A DNA stretch of 60,471 nucleotides. It comes from an uncultured Clostridia bacterium (lineage in GTDB: Bacteria > Bacillota > Clostridia > Peptostreptococcales > Anaerovoracaceae). The stretch is taken from NCBI GenBank assembly GCA_938034165.1, contig CALHKP010000054.1, positions 1 through 60,471 on the forward strand, written 5' to 3'. Numbering within the stretch: position 1 is the first letter of the stretch; each line of letters opens with the position of its first letter. The position numbers and the translations under genes are program-made. Shown here piece by piece: positions 43,075 to 51,615 of this stretch. Below the pieces are notes generated by a model. The model had not been told where the DNA came from and did no database searches. It saw nothing but the letters and a program-made list of their open reading frames with translations.

Positions 43075-45816
43075 CTATTTGTTTAATTTTGTAAGAACGC
43101 TTTCAAGTCTTTCTTCAACCTTTGCAAGCATGTCTTCATACTTAACCTGTTTTTCACGCTCTTCATTTATAACCTTTTCAGGTGCTTTTGCGATGAAGTT
43201 TTCGTTTGAAAGCTTTCCTTTTACACGCTTAACCTCGCCTTCAAGCTTTTTCTTTTCTTTCTGAAGTCTTTCCACCTCTGCAGCAAAGTCTACAAGCTCA
43301 TCAAGAGGAACAAAGATTTCAATGCCTTCGATAACTGCAGACATAACATCATCAGGAACCTGCGCCTTATCTTCAACAAAGGTAATATCTGTTATATTTG
43401 CAAGGTCTTTGAGATATCTTTCGCCTGATTTGATTACGTCCATTCTCTCACCTTCTGAGAAAATGAATGCAGTCAGCTTCTTGCTAGGAGCGGCATCTGC
43501 TTCAGCTCTGATGTTTCTGATTGCTCTGATAGCCTCCATAGCAGTTTCTACCTTCTTTGATTCTTTTTCGAATACTCTGTTTTCGCTGTATTCAGGCCAC
43601 TTTGCTTTAATCAAGTAGTAGTTTTCGTTTCCTTCTCTTTCGCAGCTGGAATGAGGCAAGAAGCTCCAAATTTCTTCTGTGATGAATGGCATGAAAGGAT
43701 GTAAAAGTTCCAGCATATTTTTCAGTGCCATAACAAGGACAAATCTTACAACTTTCTTGTCTTCTTCATCATCTCCCCAGAGTCTCTTCTTTACGAGTTC
43801 AATATACCAATCGCAGAATTCATTCCAGATAAGCTCATAAACTTTCTGACCTGCAAGAGCAAGGTCAAATCTTTCCATTGCCTTTGTTACATAATCAACA
43901 GTATCATTAATTTTGTCAATTATCCATTTGTCTTCATCCTTCAATGCGATATTAGAAAAATCATTAGTATCACCGCATGCCATTCCGCAACAGTCGCCAC
44001 AGCATTTAGCGATTTCTAAGAAGTTTCCTTCTTCGTCTTTTAGATTCATGATAGCAAATCTTGATGCATTCCAGAGTTTGTTAGCAAAGTTTCTTGCTGA
44101 TTCAAGCTTATCGTCTTTGAATCTCATATCATTACCCGGTGTAATACCTGTAGTAAGCATGAATCTAAGAGCGTCCGCACCAAAGCTGTCGATTACTTCC
44201 AGAGGATCGATTCCATTTCCGAGGGATTTACTCATTTTGCGTCCTTCTGCGTCTCTTACCAGTCCGTGTACGTAAACATGCTCAAAAGGGATTTCGCCCA
44301 TAGTTTCGCAAGCCGAGAATACCATTCTTACAACCCAGAAGAATATGATGTCATATCCGGTAACAAGAACATTTGTAGGATAGAAATAATCAAGTTCAGG
44401 AGTCTTTTCAGGCCATCCCAGAGTCGAGAAAGGCCATAGAGCTGAAGAGAACCATGTATCCAAAACATCCTCGTCCTGCTTAACATTTTTGCTTCCGCAC
44501 TTTGTGCACTCTGTTACATCACATTCTGATACAATTATTTCACCGCAATCCTGGCAGTACCACGCAGGAATTCTGTGTCCCCACCAGAGCTGTCTTGAGA
44601 TACACCAATCTCTGATTTCTTCCAGCCAGTGCAGATAAGTTTTTTCGAATCTTTCAGGAACATGTTTAAGTTTTCCTGATTTTGCAGCTTCGATTGCAGG
44701 TTTTGCAAGATCTTCCATCTTTACAAACCACTGATCTGAAATCATAGGTTCAATTACTGTATGACATCTGTAACACTGTCCTACAGGAATAACCTTTTCT
44801 TCTGTCTTAACAAGATATCCTGCATCTTCCAGGTCTTTTACCCACTGTTTTCTGCATTCATATCTGTCCATCCCTTCGTATTTTCCTGCAAGAGCGTTCA
44901 TGCTTGCATCTTCGGTAATGCAGCTGATAACTTCAAGGTTTGCTCTCATTCCAACTTCAAAGTCATTAGGGTCGTGAGCAGGTGTAATCTTTACTGCACC
45001 TGTTCCTTTTTCCGGATCTGGATATTCGTCAGCGATAATTTCTATTTCTTTTCCAACCAGCGGCAGAATAACCTTCTTGCCTACCATGTCCTTGTATCTT
45101 TCGTCATCAGGATGAACTGCAATTGCAACGTCTCCGAACATAGTTTCAGGTCTTGATGTTGCAACTATCATATCTTTTCCGCCTTCTTCAGCAGCAGGAT
45201 ATCTGAAATACCAGTATTTTCCGTTCTTGTCTTCGTGATCGACCTCCGCATCTGAAAGAGAAGTCTTACATTCAGGACACCAGTTGATAAGTCTGTTTCC
45301 TCTGTAGATAAGACCTTCGTTATATAATTTTACAAAGAAGTGCTTAACTGCTTTGTTGCAGCCTTCATCCATTGTAAATCTTTCTCTACTCCAGTCGCAT
45401 GAATCTCCGAGTTTTCTACACTGTTTAGTGATTCTTCCACCGTACTCTTCTTTCCACGCCCATGCTCTCTTAAGGAATTCTTCTCTTCCGATATCTTCCT
45501 TTTCGAGTCCTTCTTCATTTCTGATCTTGTCTACTACTTTTACTTCTGTTGCAATACTTGCATGGTCTGAACCCGGAAGCCATAATGCGCTGTATCCCTG
45601 CATTCTTTTCCATCTGATCAGTACATCCTGGAGAGTCTGGTCAAGAGCGTGTCCCATATGAAGCTGACCTGTAATGTTTGGTGGCGGCATTACTATAGTA
45701 TAGGGTTTCTTGTCAGGATCAACTTCTGCTCTGAACGCATTGTTCTCTTCCCACATTGCATATATCCTGTCTTCAAAATCTTTAGGATTATATGTCTTGG
45801 CTAAATTCTGTTCCAT
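43075..45816 (-). CDS. valS: Valyl-tRNA synthetase
   Basis: Charges tRNA-Val. 913 residues. HIGH-equivalent in PPPNITGQLHMGHAL, editing-domain motif ATSRPETMFGD, zinc-knuckle pairs INWCPECKT and WYCQDCGEI...CTKCGS, KMSKS in GRKMSKSLGNG, and a C-terminal coiled coil (about 850-913). An unusual insertion at about residues 585-620 holds five cysteines (CCGDCCGMAC; about 43973-44010) between the catalytic core and the anticodon domain. Expression is predicted to be controlled by the T-box leader upstream. Confidence 0.98.
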   Translation of the reverse strand: MEQNLAKTYNPKDFEDRIYAMWEENNAFRAEVDPDKKPYTIVMPPPNITGQLHMGHALDQTLQDVLIRWKRMQGYSALWLPGSDHASIATEVKVVDKIRNEEGLEKEDIGREEFLKRAWAWKEEYGGRITKQCRKLGDSCDWSRERFTMDEGCNKAVKHFFVKLYNEGLIYRGNRLINWCPECKTSLSDAEVDHEDKNGKYWYFRYPAAEEGGKDMIVATSRPETMFGDVAIAVHPDDERYKDMVGKKVILPLVGKEIEIIADEYPDPEKGTGAVKITPAHDPNDFEVGMRANLEVISCITEDASMNALAGKYEGMDRYECRKQWVKDLEDAGYLVKTEEKVIPVGQCYRCHTVIEPMISDQWFVKMEDLAKPAIEAAKSGKLKHVPERFEKTYLHWLEEIRDWCISRQLWWGHRIPAWYCQDCGEIIVSECDVTECTKCGSKNVKQDEDVLDTWFSSALWPFSTLGWPEKTPELDYFYPTNVLVTGYDIIFFWVVRMVFSACETMGEIPFEHVYVHGLVRDAEGRKMSKSLGNGIDPLEVIDSFGADALRFMLTTGITPGNDMRFKDDKLESARNFANKLWNASRFAIMNLKDEEGNFLEIAKCCGDCCGMACGDTNDFSNIALKDEDKWIIDKINDTVDYVTKAMERFDLALAGQKVYELIWNEFCDWYIELVKKRLWGDDEEDKKVVRFVLVMALKNMLELLHPFMPFITEEIWSFLPHSSCEREGNENYYLIKAKWPEYSENRVFEKESKKVETAMEAIRAIRNIRAEADAAPSKKLTAFIFSEGERMDVIKSGERYLKDLANITDITFVEDKAQVPDDVMSAVIEGIEIFVPLDELVDFAAEVERLQKEKKKLEGEVKRVKGKLSNENFIAKAPEKVINEEREKQVKYEDMLAKVEERLESVLTKLNK

Positions 45817-45872
45817 TGTTTTTCTGTTCCTTTCCTTTCATTTATTGGTTTATCGTGGTTTTAAAAACTAAA

Positions 45873-45901
45873 AAGTCCTTTGCCGGTTAAAGCAAAGGAC
45901 G
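45873..45901 (-). terminator. T-box leader terminator
   Basis: Minus strand GTCCTTTGC/GCAAAGGAC with a TTTAACCG loop, followed by TTTTTAG. It lies directly downstream of the T-box sequence and is the regulated terminator of valS. Confidence 0.85.
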
Positions 45902-46075
45902 AAAAATTTCCGCGGTACCACCTTTGTTCTCTCATAGAGAGCACTCTTTGGATGTGAACTCAAAAGCAACATTCTGCAAAACACAAATGCTCTAAGGTCT
46001 CTCAGCCACGAACCTTATTCTCTGTAGAGTGTTTTTTTGCGTACTCCTCTTTCTCATCGTTCATATTAGATTATC
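45873..46075 (-). ncRNA. T-box leader controlling valS
   Basis: The minus strand contains the conserved T-box AAGGTGGTACCGCGG (45910-45924) followed by a terminator stem, and upstream an AG-bulge/distal-loop region GGTTCGTGGCTGAGAGACC in the stem I position. In the presumed specifier loop the 3' side reads GAATGTTG, so the specifier is probably GUU (valine; complement at 45968-45970), matching valS. Uncharged tRNA-Val would stabilise the antiterminator. The specifier assignment is inference from manual folding. Confidence 0.9.
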
Positions 46076-46081
46076 TTTAAT

Positions 46082-46109
46082 ATTTTACCATAAAACTATG
46101 ATTAATCAA
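46082..46109 (-). promoter_or_regulatory. valS operon promoter
   Basis: Minus strand TTGATT (46104-46109), 16-base spacer, TAAAAT (46082-46087), just past the ilvE stop and just before the T-box leader. Confidence 0.65.
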
Positions 46110-46114
46110 GAGAA

Positions 46115-47185
46115 TTATTCAACCTGCACTGTCCAGCCCATGTAGTCCGCTATTTTGCCTGTTTGAATTCCGCGAATAGTATCATACATATTCTGTGCGA
46201 CTGTGCCAATTTCCTTATTGTTTATTATGTAGCTTTCTCCGTTATAGAAAAGCTGTCCTACCGGTGAGATAATCGAAGCCGTTCCTGTTGCAAAAGCTTC
46301 TTTTAGTTTTCCGCTTTTTTGAGCCTTTACGACTTCATCTATTGAAATTCTTCTCTCGCTGACATTCATGCCATTCTTCTTGCAAAGAGCAATAACAGAA
46401 TCTCGTGTGATTCCCGGCAAAATTGAACCATTCAAATCACTCGTAACAAGTTCATCACCTATGACAAAAAATATATTTGCAGAACCTATTTCCTCTATAT
46501 ATTTCTTTTCCGCTGCATCAAGCCAAAGTACCTGATCAAAGCCTCTCTCTGTTGCAAGTTCCTGCGCTTTGAGGCTTCCGCCGTAGTTTCCTCCATATTT
46601 TGCTTCTCCTGTTCCTCCCGGAAAAGCTCTAGCATAAGTGTCCTCTACATATGTCTTCGTCGGTTTCATGCCATTTTTATAATATGATCCAACAGGACTC
46701 ATTATTATTACAAATTTGTATGTCTTTGACCGTCTTACTCCTAGATACGGCTCGTCACCAAAAATAATAGGTCTTATGTAAAGAGAATTTCCTTCTCCTT
46801 CCGGTATCCACGCCTGATCTATCCTCACGAGAGCTTTTATGGCATCTACAAACAAATCATCATCTATCTTAGGTATGCAAAGTCTATCATTGGTCTTGTT
46901 TGTTCTTGCAGCATTCATATACGGTCTGAAAAGCTGAACCTTTCCATTTTCCGTCTTGTATGCCTTAAGACCTTCGAACATCGACTGTCCGTAGTTTAGA
47001 CATATTGCTGCCGGATCTATCTCGAGAGGAGCATATGGTACAACTCTTCCGTCATGCCAGCCTTCTTCATCATTGTAGTCCATAATAAACATGTGGTCTG
47101 TAAAAACTGTCCCGAATTCGAGTTCTTCAGGCTCCGGTTTTTTCTTTGGCTCCGATGTTATTGTTACTGAAAATTCATATTGCAT
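46115..47185 (-). CDS. ilvE: Branched-chain amino acid aminotransferase
   Basis: Class IV PLP aminotransferase that transfers the amino group in the last step of isoleucine, valine and leucine synthesis. 356 residues, the longer BCAT-II-like form. LNYGQSMFEGLKAYK, LFRPYMNAARTN and the PLP lysine in GEAKYGGNYGGSLKA are present; the C-terminal FATGTASIISPVG matches the cofactor phosphate site. It is third gene after ilvD and ilvA, 36 bases downstream of ilvA. Confidence 0.96.
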   Translation of the reverse strand: MQYEFSVTITSEPKKKPEPEELEFGTVFTDHMFIMDYNDEEGWHDGRVVPYAPLEIDPAAICLNYGQSMFEGLKAYKTENGKVQLFRPYMNAARTNKTNDRLCIPKIDDDLFVDAIKALVRIDQAWIPEGEGNSLYIRPIIFGDEPYLGVRRSKTYKFVIIMSPVGSYYKNGMKPTKTYVEDTYARAFPGGTGEAKYGGNYGGSLKAQELATERGFDQVLWLDAAEKKYIEEIGSANIFFVIGDELVTSDLNGSILPGITRDSVIALCKKNGMNVSERRISIDEVVKAQKSGKLKEAFATGTASIISPVGQLFYNGESYIINNKEIGTVAQNMYDTIRGIQTGKIADYMGWTVQVE

Positions 47186-47221
47186 AATGTCGTCCTCTCT
47201 GGTCTAAAATTATAAGTCCTG

Positions 47222-48433
47222 CTATATCATAACAGTAATAGGTTTAGGATCGTATCCCTTTGCAATAAGAGCTTTTATGATCTTTTCCTTATGTTCCGGA
47301 CCAAAGGCCTCAAGGGTAATCTTAAGCTCTACTGCCGTATTTCTGTTTATGCTTACAAACTGATTGTGGTCAAGTCTTATCACATTTCCCTGTTCGCCTG
47401 CAATAATGCCCGCAACATTAACAAGTTCACCCGGTTTATCCGGCAAAAGAACGGAAATTGAGAAGATTCTGTCTCTATGTATCAGGCCATGCTGAACAAC
47501 CGAAGACATAGTAATTATATCCATGTTTCCTCCGCTAAGGATAGAAACAACCTTCTTGTTTTTTACATCAAGATGTTTAAGTGCAGCAACTGTAAGAAGT
47601 CCTGAGTTTTCTACTACCATCTTGTGATTTTCCACCATATCAAGGAACGCAACCACCAGTTCGTCGTCTTCAACTGTAATTATACCATCAAGGTTTTCAC
47701 ATAGATAGGGAAATATTTTTTCTCCCGGCGTTTTTACTGCGGTTCCGTCGGCAATAGTGCTTACAGATTCCATAGTTGCAACTTTTCCTTCTGCAAATGA
47801 TCTTTCTAGAGAGTTAGCACCCTTCGGTTCAACTCCGATTACTTTTATTTTCGGATTTAGAAGTTTGGAAAGAACCGACACGCCTGTAGCAAGTCCACCT
47901 CCACCTACCGGTACAAGAATATAATCAACAAGTGGGAGTTCTTTTACTATTTCCATTGCAATTGTTCCCTGCCCTGTGGCCACTGCAGGGTCATCAAAAG
48001 GATGAATAAATGTATATCCATGTTCCTCTGCAAGGGAAATTGCGTGAGCTGCAGCTTCATCATACACGTCTCCGTGAAGTATAACTTCTGCGCCGTAACT
48101 CTTCGTTCTGTTAACCTTCATCAAAGGTGTTGTTGTAGGCATCACAATTGTAGCTTTACAACCAAAAGCCTTTGCAGCATATGCCACACCCTGTGCATGA
48201 TTTCCTGCAGAGGCAGCAATAAGACCGCGTGATCTTTCTTCATCGGTCAAAGTGCTTATTTTATAGTAGGCGCCCCTCAGTTTGTAAGCGCCTGTTTTTT
48301 GCATATTTTCCGGCTTCAGATATACCCTGTTACCTGTGGAATCTGAAAAATAATCACTATATATAAGATTTGTTTCTGTGATAACCTGCTTTACAACTTC
48401 TGTAGCTTTTTCAAATGAGTCTAGTGTGAGCAT
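47222..48433 (-). CDS. ilvA: Threonine ammonia-lyase (threonine deaminase) with ACT-type tail
   Basis: PLP enzyme deaminating threonine to 2-oxobutyrate. 403 residues from ATG 48433 (GAGAGG upstream); the frame is open to 48505, but that would overlap ilvD without a reason. PLP lysine in KTGAYKLRGAYYK, glycine loop SAGNHAQGVAYAA and GGGGLATG are typical. A single C-terminal ACT-like domain (about 325-403) indicates the medium form. The position between ilvD and ilvE supports isoleucine synthesis over catabolism. Confidence 0.95.
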   Translation of the reverse strand: MLTLDSFEKATEVVKQVITETNLIYSDYFSDSTGNRVYLKPENMQKTGAYKLRGAYYKISTLTDEERSRGLIAASAGNHAQGVAYAAKAFGCKATIVMPTTTPLMKVNRTKSYGAEVILHGDVYDEAAAHAISLAEEHGYTFIHPFDDPAVATGQGTIAMEIVKELPLVDYILVPVGGGGLATGVSVLSKLLNPKIKVIGVEPKGANSLERSFAEGKVATMESVSTIADGTAVKTPGEKIFPYLCENLDGIITVEDDELVVAFLDMVENHKMVVENSGLLTVAALKHLDVKNKKVVSILSGGNMDIITMSSVVQHGLIHRDRIFSISVLLPDKPGELVNVAGIIAGEQGNVIRLDHNQFVSINRNTAVELKITLEAFGPEHKEKIIKALIAKGYDPKPITVMI

Positions 48434-48444
48434 ATTAACCTCTC

Positions 48445-50109
48445 TTATTCCATTATTGCACCTTTGCTTGCCGGACCCACAAGCTTCGCATACCTCGAAA
48501 GCCATCCGGTCTCAACATTAGGTGCTCTCAGTTTCATGTTCTTTCTTCTTTCTGCAAATTCTTCTTCGGAAACCTCTGCATTTATCTTTGCTTCAGGAAT
48601 ATTGATTTCTATAATATCGCCTTCCTTTACAAGAGCAATATTTCCTCCGTTAGCAGCTTCAGGGCAAACGTGTCCGATAGAAGCTCCTCTGCTGGCTCCG
48701 CTGAATCTTCCATCAGTTATGAGAGCAACTGTCTTGTCAAGCTTCATTCCTGCAAGAGCACTTGTAGGATTTAACATTTCTCTCATTCCTGGGCCACCCT
48801 TAGGGCCTTCGTATCTTATGACAACAACGTCTCCATCAATGATTTTGCCGTCATATATAGCCGTGATTGCGTCATCTTCACAGTCAAATACTCTCGCTCT
48901 TCCTTTGTGTACGAGCATTTCTTCTGCAACGGCACTTCTCTTTACTACGCAACCTTCCTGGGCAATATTACCCCAAAGTATTGCAATCCCGCCGGTTTCG
49001 CTGTATGGATTGTCAACGCCTCTTACTGCGTCATAATTTTTTATATGTTGACCTTCTATATTTTCTGCTACAGTGCATCCGTTTACAGTCATCAAGGATG
49101 TGTCTACAAGATTTTTCTTTGCAAGTTCTGCAAATACAGCTCCGATACCCCCTGCTCTGTCAAGATCGTGGATATGAGTATTTCCTGCAGGTGCAAGGTG
49201 ACAAAGGTTTGGAACCTTGGCACTCATCTCATTGAATATCTTAAGATCAAAAGGAATGCCGGCCTCGTATGCAATTGCAAGCAGATGAAGCACGCTGTTT
49301 GATGAACATCCCAGTGCCATATCGCATGCTAAAGCATTTCTGAGGGATTTTTCATTTATGATATCTCTTGCCTTTATATCCTTTTCAACAAGATTCATGA
49401 TAGCCATTCCGGCATGCTTTGCAAGGGCTATTCTTCGGCTCTCTACAGCAGGAATTGTTCCGTTGCCCGGAAGTGCTATTCCAAGAGCCTCACAGAGACA
49501 GTTCATGCTGTTTGCCGTGTACATACCTGAACATGAACCACAGCCTGGACATACATTTTCTTCATATTCCAAAAGTCCCGCATCATCAATCAAATCTGCT
49601 TTTCTTGCTCCTACAGCCTCGAACATCTTAGAAAGAGAGGTTTCTTCATTATTTACTATTCCGCTCATCATTGGTCCGCCTGAGCACACTACAGCAGGTA
49701 TATTCATTCTCACTGCCGCCATAACCATGCCTGGTACAATCTTGTCACAGTTCGGAACTAGCACAAGTCCGTCAAACTGATGAGCCTGTGCCATAGTTTC
49801 AACACTGTCTGCGATAAGCTCTCTGCTTGCAAGAGAATATCGCATACCTTCGTGGCCCATTGCAATTCCATCGCAGACACCAATAGAAGGAACCATTATT
49901 GGAGTTCCCCCTGCCATCCTTACGCCGGCCTTTACGGCCTCTGTAATCTTGTCAAGATGCATGTGACCCGGTACTATCTCGCTGTGTGCGGAAACAACAC
50001 CTATGAGAGGTCTTTCCAGCTCTTCCTTTGTATAACCCATAGCATAAAAAAGACTTCTCATAGGAGCCTTTTCGATACCCTTTGTAACATTATCGCTTCT
50101 TCTAGCCAT
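48445..50109 (-). CDS. ilvD: Dihydroxy-acid dehydratase
   Basis: Fe-S dehydratase making 2-oxoisovalerate and 2-oxo-3-methylvalerate for valine and isoleucine. 554 residues. Cluster cysteines lie in PNCDKIVPGM and CPGCGSCSGMYTANSMN; the Mg-site region GRFSGASRGASIGHVCPEAA and PCGNTH-like LAPAGNTH are conserved. First gene of the ilvD-ilvA-ilvE operon. ilvB/N and ilvC are not in the window. Confidence 0.97.
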   Translation of the reverse strand: MARRSDNVTKGIEKAPMRSLFYAMGYTKEELERPLIGVVSAHSEIVPGHMHLDKITEAVKAGVRMAGGTPIMVPSIGVCDGIAMGHEGMRYSLASRELIADSVETMAQAHQFDGLVLVPNCDKIVPGMVMAAVRMNIPAVVCSGGPMMSGIVNNEETSLSKMFEAVGARKADLIDDAGLLEYEENVCPGCGSCSGMYTANSMNCLCEALGIALPGNGTIPAVESRRIALAKHAGMAIMNLVEKDIKARDIINEKSLRNALACDMALGCSSNSVLHLLAIAYEAGIPFDLKIFNEMSAKVPNLCHLAPAGNTHIHDLDRAGGIGAVFAELAKKNLVDTSLMTVNGCTVAENIEGQHIKNYDAVRGVDNPYSETGGIAILWGNIAQEGCVVKRSAVAEEMLVHKGRARVFDCEDDAITAIYDGKIIDGDVVVIRYEGPKGGPGMREMLNPTSALAGMKLDKTVALITDGRFSGASRGASIGHVCPEAANGGNIALVKEGDIIEINIPEAKINAEVSEEEFAERRKNMKLRAPNVETGWLSRYAKLVGPASKGAIME

Positions 50110-50188
50110 AGCTTTATCCTTCCTTCTTCTGAATATATTAAAAAACAGGCATCAGACTTTGCCAACACTTGTTTCTCTGCATAGGTAT

Positions 50189-50216
50189 ATTATATATTTA
50201 TGTATCCAAAAGTCAA
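50189..50216 (-). promoter_or_regulatory. ilvD operon promoter
   Basis: Minus strand TTGACT (50211-50216), 16-base spacer, TATAAT (50189-50194). The leader of about 75 bases holds no T-box and no leader peptide that I can recognise. Confidence 0.7.
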
Positions 50217-50327
50217 CATATTTAGTGATTTTAAACAAGATTTTCTTGTATTTTTTAAGCAAAAAGACAAAATTCACCCAGTCGCCAATTCTTAACAATT
50301 TTTAATATTTCTATCCATATATATGTA

Positions 50328-50355
50328 TTGATTTTTTGTTTTTCTTTGATATCAT
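50328..50355 (+). promoter_or_regulatory. Promoter of the surface O-acylation operon
   Basis: TTGATT (50328-50333), 16-base spacer, TATCAT (50350-50355), then the RBS AAGGGGAG before ATG 50389. The rest of the divergent 50110-50388 gap is A/T-rich without further signals. Confidence 0.6.
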
Positions 50356-50388
50356 TTATAAGGTAACTTATTTAAGGGGAGAAAAAAA

Positions 50389-51156
50389 ATGAAACGAACG
50401 AGAGTCAGAACTAACAGAAAGAACACTGTTTTAATCACTATAGCAATAATTCTCTTTGCTATTTTTTTATTTAATCTTTTCAAAACGAATTTCAATCAGC
50501 AAGAATCTTCTAAAACAATAAAGAAAAATCTGCAGACAATTACAGAATTATACACGGCTGATATCCAGGCTGTAGAAGATACCATTGCGACACTTGGCGG
50601 TGATGCAAATCAGTCATCCGGAACCAATTACAGAGAAATATTCGCAAACTGCGCTATAGTCGGAGACTCCATTACAGAGGGCTTCTCGGCATACAAATTT
50701 CTCGGAGAAGACCAGGTCTTCACTACAATAGGCGCATCCGTAATGAACAATAACGACCTTTTTGACCAAGCTGCAAATACATATCCAAAATACGCATTCT
50801 TTTCATTTGGCATGAATGATATGGGGGTATGCAGCGGTGACAGCGACCTCTTCATAAAAGAGTATACCAAACAGCTGAGAGCATTCAAAAAGACATCGCC
50901 AAAAACCAAAATATTCGTTAATTCAATTTCGGCTCCATCAGACGAAGCCATAGCTGGCAACGCAATATATGGAAAGTACACAGAGTTCAACAAAGCTATC
51001 AAAAAAATGTGCAAAAATCTAAAAATAGGCTACATAGATACAACAGTTATCCTGAAAGAGCATCCGGACCTTTACGGCGGCGACGGCATACATGTGAACC
51101 CTGACTATTACCCTATCTGGATGGACCTGATGATTTCAAAGGCAGGGCTCAAATAG
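50389..51156 (+). CDS. Membrane-anchored SGNH/GDSL hydrolase family protein
   Basis: 255 residues. A positively charged N-terminus and one transmembrane helix (about 13-31) anchor an extracytoplasmic domain. All four SGNH blocks are visible: Ser94 in VGDSITEG, Gly115 in TIGAS, Asn143 in FGMND, and Asp232/His235 in GDGIHV. Such proteins are esterases or O-acetyltransferases on surface glycans. It is first in a four-gene operon with DUF4358, MBOAT and DHHW proteins, which favours a role in acyl transfer or removal at the cell surface. The stop is followed directly by the next ATG. Confidence 0.88.
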   Translation: MKRTRVRTNRKNTVLITIAIILFAIFLFNLFKTNFNQQESSKTIKKNLQTITELYTADIQAVEDTIATLGGDANQSSGTNYREIFANCAIVGDSITEGFSAYKFLGEDQVFTTIGASVMNNNDLFDQAANTYPKYAFFSFGMNDMGVCSGDSDLFIKEYTKQLRAFKKTSPKTKIFVNSISAPSDEAIAGNAIYGKYTEFNKAIKKMCKNLKIGYIDTTVILKEHPDLYGGDGIHVNPDYYPIWMDLMISKAGLK

Positions 51157-51615
51157 ATGATAAAAAAAGTTATATATGCTGTAATCATATTCTCATTTAT
51201 GCTGTTTGTATATTCCGATCAGACAGCAAAAAACGTTCCGGTCAAGGAACTGGAAAATTCCATGCTCAACCAGCAGGAGCTGAATTCAATGGAAAAATGC
51301 TCGAACAGAGATCTTGTTGAATTTATCGGCATTGACCTGGCAACATGCAAAGGATATTTCTATTATAAAGGAACAGATGCACTCAGCGTTGATGAACTCC
51401 TTGTCATAAAACTGAATGACAAATCAGCTTTGCAGAATGCACGAGACTGCGTAGAAAACAGAATCAATTCTCAAATCAAAATGTTTGATGGCTACGGACC
51501 TGAACAAGTCGCTCTTCTAAAAAGCGCAGTAGTATCCCAAAAGGGGAATTATCTAATGTATTGCACAGGCTCTAATGCTTCGAAGTACGAGGAGGTGTTC
51601 AGAAATGCTCTTTAG
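51157..51615 (+). CDS. DUF4358-like secreted or membrane-anchored protein
   Basis: 152 residues. An N-terminal hydrophobic segment (about 4-20) acts as signal or anchor; there is no lipobox cysteine. The rest resembles the DUF4358 family (DELLVIKLNDKSALQNARDCVENRI block at about 88-112). Function unknown. It starts immediately after the SGNH gene and its 3' end contains the RBS of the MBOAT gene, so the products are probably needed together. Confidence 0.78.
   Translation: MIKKVIYAVIIFSFMLFVYSDQTAKNVPVKELENSMLNQQELNSMEKCSNRDLVEFIGIDLATCKGYFYYKGTDALSVDELLVIKLNDKSALQNARDCVENRINSQIKMFDGYGPEQVALLKSAVVSQKGNYLMYCTGSNASKYEEVFRNAL

Noticed and set aside
48464..49036. 190-codon plus-strand open frame inside ilvD
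   Set aside because: Antisense to ilvD, no RBS, no recognisable protein features.
50110..50388. T-box or peptide attenuator before ilvD
   Set aside because: No T-box sequence, no terminator stem and no short frame rich in branched-chain codons with an RBS; only two divergent promoters are visible.
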